Source: Vibrio tritonius
GTDB lineage: Bacteria; Pseudomonadota; Gammaproteobacteria; Enterobacterales; Vibrionaceae
Reading direction: 5' to 3'
Length of the DNA: 64,000 nucleotides
Assembly (NCBI RefSeq): GCF_001547935.1
Contig: NZ_AP014635.1
Span: 1,612,001-1,676,000 of the forward strand
Part shown: piece after piece, positions 61,641 through 64,000 of the stretch
How positions within the stretch are numbered: the stretch's first letter is position 1
Layout of the letters: every line of letters begins with the position of its first letter
Notes under the pieces: model-generated
Told to the model about the DNA's origin: nothing
The model's database searches: none
The model's input: only the letters and a program-made list of their open reading frames with translations
Position numbers and translations under genes: made by a program

Positions 61641-62366
61641 ATGCGAATTCACGGTTTTCATCAACTTTATCAACATCGTTTGGCCTTGTCGACTCGACCT
61701 TTTGCGGCGCGTGGCGCAAAGATCGATCGTTGTCCTTATTGTCGCGTCGAAAAACGTGTGTGTTTATGTCCATATCAACCCAATATTGATACCAACATCG
61801 CGGTGTTATTACTGTTATCGGATAATGAAGTATTTAAACCGAGTAATACTGGGCGCTTGATTGCCGATACCGTCAAGGAGACTTATGTATATCAGTGGAG
61901 TCGGACGAATCCCCAGCCAGATATGCTGTCGTTACTCAATCATCCAGACTATTTCCCAGTGTTGGTTTTCCCGGCAGAAAATGAGCAGGCGCAAGCACGT
62001 ACCATTGAACCTTCACAACTGTCGGTTGATGGCCATAAACCGCTGCTGATTTTTATCGATGGTAGCTGGCGCGAAGCGAAGCGAATTGTCCGTAAGTCGG
62101 CATATTTAGCCTCTTTGCCTATGATTTCTGTTCATCCGACAACCTTATCTGAATATGTGATGCGTAAATCAGACAACGAGCAGCACCTCGCGACAGCAGA
62201 AGTCGCCGCTTTGGTATTTGACAGTGTTGGTGAACATCTTGGGGCGAAAACGCTACACTTTTGGTTTGAAGCGTTTAAAGAGAGCTACATGATGGGGAAA
62301 AGCCGTATGGCTCATGATGCAGAACGTCCAGCTTTGCAGCGCTACTTAACATTAGAGGCTCATTGA
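61641..62366 (+). CDS. DTW-domain tRNA-uridine aminocarboxypropyltransferase
   Basis: DTW/TDD-family enzyme (YfiP-like, TapA) expected to add the 3-amino-3-carboxypropyl group of S-adenosylmethionine to U47 of tRNA (acp3U). The 241-aa protein has a zinc-binding start (RCPYCRVEKRVCLCP) and the signature IDGSWREAKRIVRKS with the D-x-[ST]-W form. The ATG at 61641 is preferred over the TTG at 61626. It lies 32 bp before nagK. Confidence 0.88.
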   Translation: MRIHGFHQLYQHRLALSTRPFAARGAKIDRCPYCRVEKRVCLCPYQPNIDTNIAVLLLLSDNEVFKPSNTGRLIADTVKETYVYQWSRTNPQPDMLSLLNHPDYFPVLVFPAENEQAQARTIEPSQLSVDGHKPLLIFIDGSWREAKRIVRKSAYLASLPMISVHPTTLSEYVMRKSDNEQHLATAEVAALVFDSVGEHLGAKTLHFWFEAFKESYMMGKSRMAHDAERPALQRYLTLEAH

Positions 62367-62398
62367 ATGCCTAGTGTAGCGTAAGACGAGGAATAACC

Positions 62399-63313
62399 AT
62401 GTATTACGGGTTTGATATTGGTGGCACAAAAATAGAGTTCGGTGCTTTTGACGAGCAATTTACACGAATCGCGACTGAAAGAGTCGCGACTCCCACAACA
62501 GATTATGCCGAATTTATTGCCCTTATTACTGACATCGTGCACCGTTATGATGTTCAGTTTGCGTGCCAAGGGAAGGTGGGATTGGGAATTCCTGGAATCG
62601 AAAGCAGAGAAGGCACGTTATTAACTGCCAATGTACCTGCTGCGTTTCATCAACCCTTTCGTCGAGATATCGAAACTGCATTGTCCAGAACTGTGCAAAT
62701 TGAAAATGATGCTAATTGCTTTGCGTTGTCTGAGGCGTGGTCGCCACAATGTGCAGGACAGTCATCGGTATTAGGACTGATTTTGGGAACCGGTGTGGGT
62801 GGTGGTTGGGTTCACAATGGCAAAGTGTGTTCAGGCTACAATCATGTTACTGGTGAAATAGGACACACGCGCTTACCTGTTGATGCATGGTTAGCATTAG
62901 GCGATAAAATGCCTTTATGGCAATGTGGTTGTGGGCAGAAAGGCTGTATCGAAACGTATCTTTCTGGGCGTGGGTTTGAACGTTTGTACCACCATATTGT
63001 TGGCGAGGCTTTAACGGCACCACAAATCATGGAGCGTTACCGTGCTCAAGATAAAAAAGCTATCGAGTATGTCGATCGATTTCTTAATGTTCTGGCGCTA
63101 ACCTTGGCCAATTTGCTAACAGTGCTTGATCCCGATGTGGTAGTGTTAGGTGGCGGTCTATCGAATATTGAATTGCTTTACCAAGAGTTACCAAAACGAA
63201 TCCGCCCTTACTTGCTGTCGGTGGCCCAGTGTCCACCGATTGTACACGCCTGTTATGGCGACGCGGGCGGTGTGCGAGGCGCGGCACTGCTAAATTATAC
63301 GCCTGCAGTTTAA
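62399..63313 (+). CDS. nagK: N-acetylglucosamine kinase (ROK family)
   Basis: ATP-dependent kinase of 304 aa for GlcNAc. The ROK landmarks are FDIGGTKIEFGAFD, NDANCFALSEAW, LGTGVGGGWVHNG, the catalytic and zinc site EIGHTRLP and CGCGQKGCIETYLSGRG, and VVLGGGLSN. Closest in appearance to E. coli NagK. It may take in GlcNAc from chitin or murein turnover. Confidence 0.93.
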   Translation: MYYGFDIGGTKIEFGAFDEQFTRIATERVATPTTDYAEFIALITDIVHRYDVQFACQGKVGLGIPGIESREGTLLTANVPAAFHQPFRRDIETALSRTVQIENDANCFALSEAWSPQCAGQSSVLGLILGTGVGGGWVHNGKVCSGYNHVTGEIGHTRLPVDAWLALGDKMPLWQCGCGQKGCIETYLSGRGFERLYHHIVGEALTAPQIMERYRAQDKKAIEYVDRFLNVLALTLANLLTVLDPDVVVLGGGLSNIELLYQELPKRIRPYLLSVAQCPPIVHACYGDAGGVRGAALLNYTPAV

Positions 63314-63343
63314 GACGTTTTTACCGCAATACGTCATTGGGGA

Positions 63344-63390
63344 ATAAAAGCTATTAAAGCTATTAAAGCTATTAAAGCTATTAATAAAAG
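63344..63390. repeat. Short tandem repeat CTATTAAAG
   Basis: Three perfect copies of CTATTAAAG (63351-63377) and a fourth that reads CTATTAATAAAAG, with AATAAAAG before the array. It lies in the gap between nagK and its terminator. A nine-base repeat in a non-coding place could vary between strains. Confidence 0.85.
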
Positions 63391-63413
63391 CCGTTGCTTA
63401 ACACTGAGACAAT

Positions 63414-63443
63414 AAAAAAGAGAAACCGTGGTTTCTCTTTTTT
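63414..63443 (+). terminator. Bidirectional terminator between nagK and DUF2960-like gene
   Basis: AAAAAAGAGAAACC and GGTTTCTCTTTTTT form a long stem around GT. It serves both converging genes. Confidence 0.93.
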
Positions 63444-63464
63444 ATTGCTTGGTTTAATGACAAA

Positions 63465-63734
63465 TTACTCTTTGGGCTTTTTACCCACACCAAAGTTTTC
63501 TTTCGCCATCAAGGTGATTTTACCAAAACCCAGTTTCTTAAAATGGTTATCACGATAGTTACGTACGGCTTTACTGTCTGAAATGGCTTCAATCTGTTGC
63601 TCCATTTGCAAGTAGGCAGTTAAATCGATGCCTTCAGCTGCTGCCACTGCTTCATGAATATTACGAAACTTTTGGTAGGTAAATGGCAGTGTTTTTTCTT
63701 CATCTTTGTACGTATAAATAATAGTGCGTGACAT
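63465..63734 (-). CDS. Hypothetical protein, probably DUF2960 family
   Basis: An 89-aa basic soluble protein. Visible: RTIIYTYKDEEKTLPFTYQK, IHEAVAAAEGIDLTAYLQME and the C-terminal NHFKKLGFGKITLMAKENFG. From memory it resembles DUF2960 of vibrios. The function is unknown. AGAG precedes the ATG. It lies 27 bp downstream of moeA on the same strand. Confidence 0.78.
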   Translation of the reverse strand: MSRTIIYTYKDEEKTLPFTYQKFRNIHEAVAAAEGIDLTAYLQMEQQIEAISDSKAVRNYRDNHFKKLGFGKITLMAKENFGVGKKPKE

Positions 63735-63761
63735 GTTACTTCTCTTGTCTATCGTCAGTGG

Positions 63762-64000
63762 CTAGATTCTGCCTTGAAGCGGGATGATTGTCACGCTTTC
63801 GCCGGCTTTAATCGTATCAATGTGAGGGCCAATTTCGATTAAACAGTTGGCTTGCGACATCGAATGCAATAACGCCGAACCTTGATGCCCCGTGGATTTT
63901 ACCGTGAGCTGCCCGTGATCATTAACTTGATAGATACCGCGAGTAAATTCCGTCCGACCTTGTTTAGAACGCAAATCAACTTCGGCTACTGCGATCGCTG
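63762..64000 (-). CDS. moeA: Molybdopterin molybdotransferase MoeA (C-terminal part)
   Basis: The last 79 codons of MoeA, which inserts molybdate into molybdopterin. The C-terminal domain IV is recognisable from RSKQGRTEFTRGIYQV, the STGHQGSALLHSMSQANCLI stretch and the final GESVTIIPLQGRI, matching E. coli MoeA in order. The gene continues past the right edge. Confidence 0.88.
   Translation of the reverse strand, partial: AIAVAEVDLRSKQGRTEFTRGIYQVNDHGQLTVKSTGHQGSALLHSMSQANCLIEIGPHIDTIKAGESVTIIPLQGRI

Noticed and set aside
63344..63390. CRISPR array
   Set aside because: The repeat unit is nine bases with no spacers; it is a simple tandem repeat.

Overview
The window reads as a stretch of the main chromosome of a Vibrio species. 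Evidence: a TonB2 cluster with TtpC, a NorM of the Na+-coupled Vibrio type, a 375-residue homogentisate dioxygenase beside HPD, FAH and MAI, small DUF proteins typical of Vibrio, and gene pairs shared with enteric bacteria (pabB-nudL-sda, ycjX-ycjF-tyrR, norM/ribE). No rRNA, tRNA, CRISPR array or prophage was seen. Both window ends cut a gene: macA on the left, moeA on the right.

Region 1-14.2 kb is core metabolism: macA (partial), sdaC-sdaA serine uptake and deamination, nudL, pabB, a class I fumarase, a small membrane protein, then the ycjX-ycjF-tyrR-acetyltransferase run. Region 14.2-27.6 kb is more accessory: a dicarboxylate/amino-acid symporter, a LysR gene preceded by a long series of hairpins that ends in a terminator, an nfsB/ABM quinone-nitro pair, and a divergent tctCBA / prpBCDE block that joins a tripartite tricarboxylate transporter to the 2-methylcitrate cycle for propionate.

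Region 27.8-39.6 kb holds two GNAT/Nudix genes, one of them a secreted Nudix domain fused to a PAP2-like membrane domain that has lost its catalytic residues; a CSS-EAL phosphodiesterase; the complete tyrosine degradation operon hppD-hmgA-fahA-maiA with a near-consensus TyrR box upstream, while tyrR itself is in this window; dedA; an Aer-like chemoreceptor; and a divergent lysR/padC pair for phenolic acids.

Region 39.7-47.5 kb is a glycerol-3-phosphate/glycerophosphodiester unit (ugpBAEC, a DeoR regulator and a GDPD), a divergent lactate-dehydrogenase-family gene and a lipocalin. Region 47.5-53.3 kb is the TonB2 energy-transduction operon behind a Fur box, followed by an FhuF-type siderophore reductase. 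A REP-associated tyrosine transposase with inverted GGGACAC repeats follows. Region 54.9-64 kb returns to housekeeping: periplasmic DNA ligase LigE, a DUF3080 lipoprotein, norM, ribE, a fructosamine kinase, an NlpC/P60 lipoprotein, a DTW-domain tRNA enzyme, nagK and the end of moeA.
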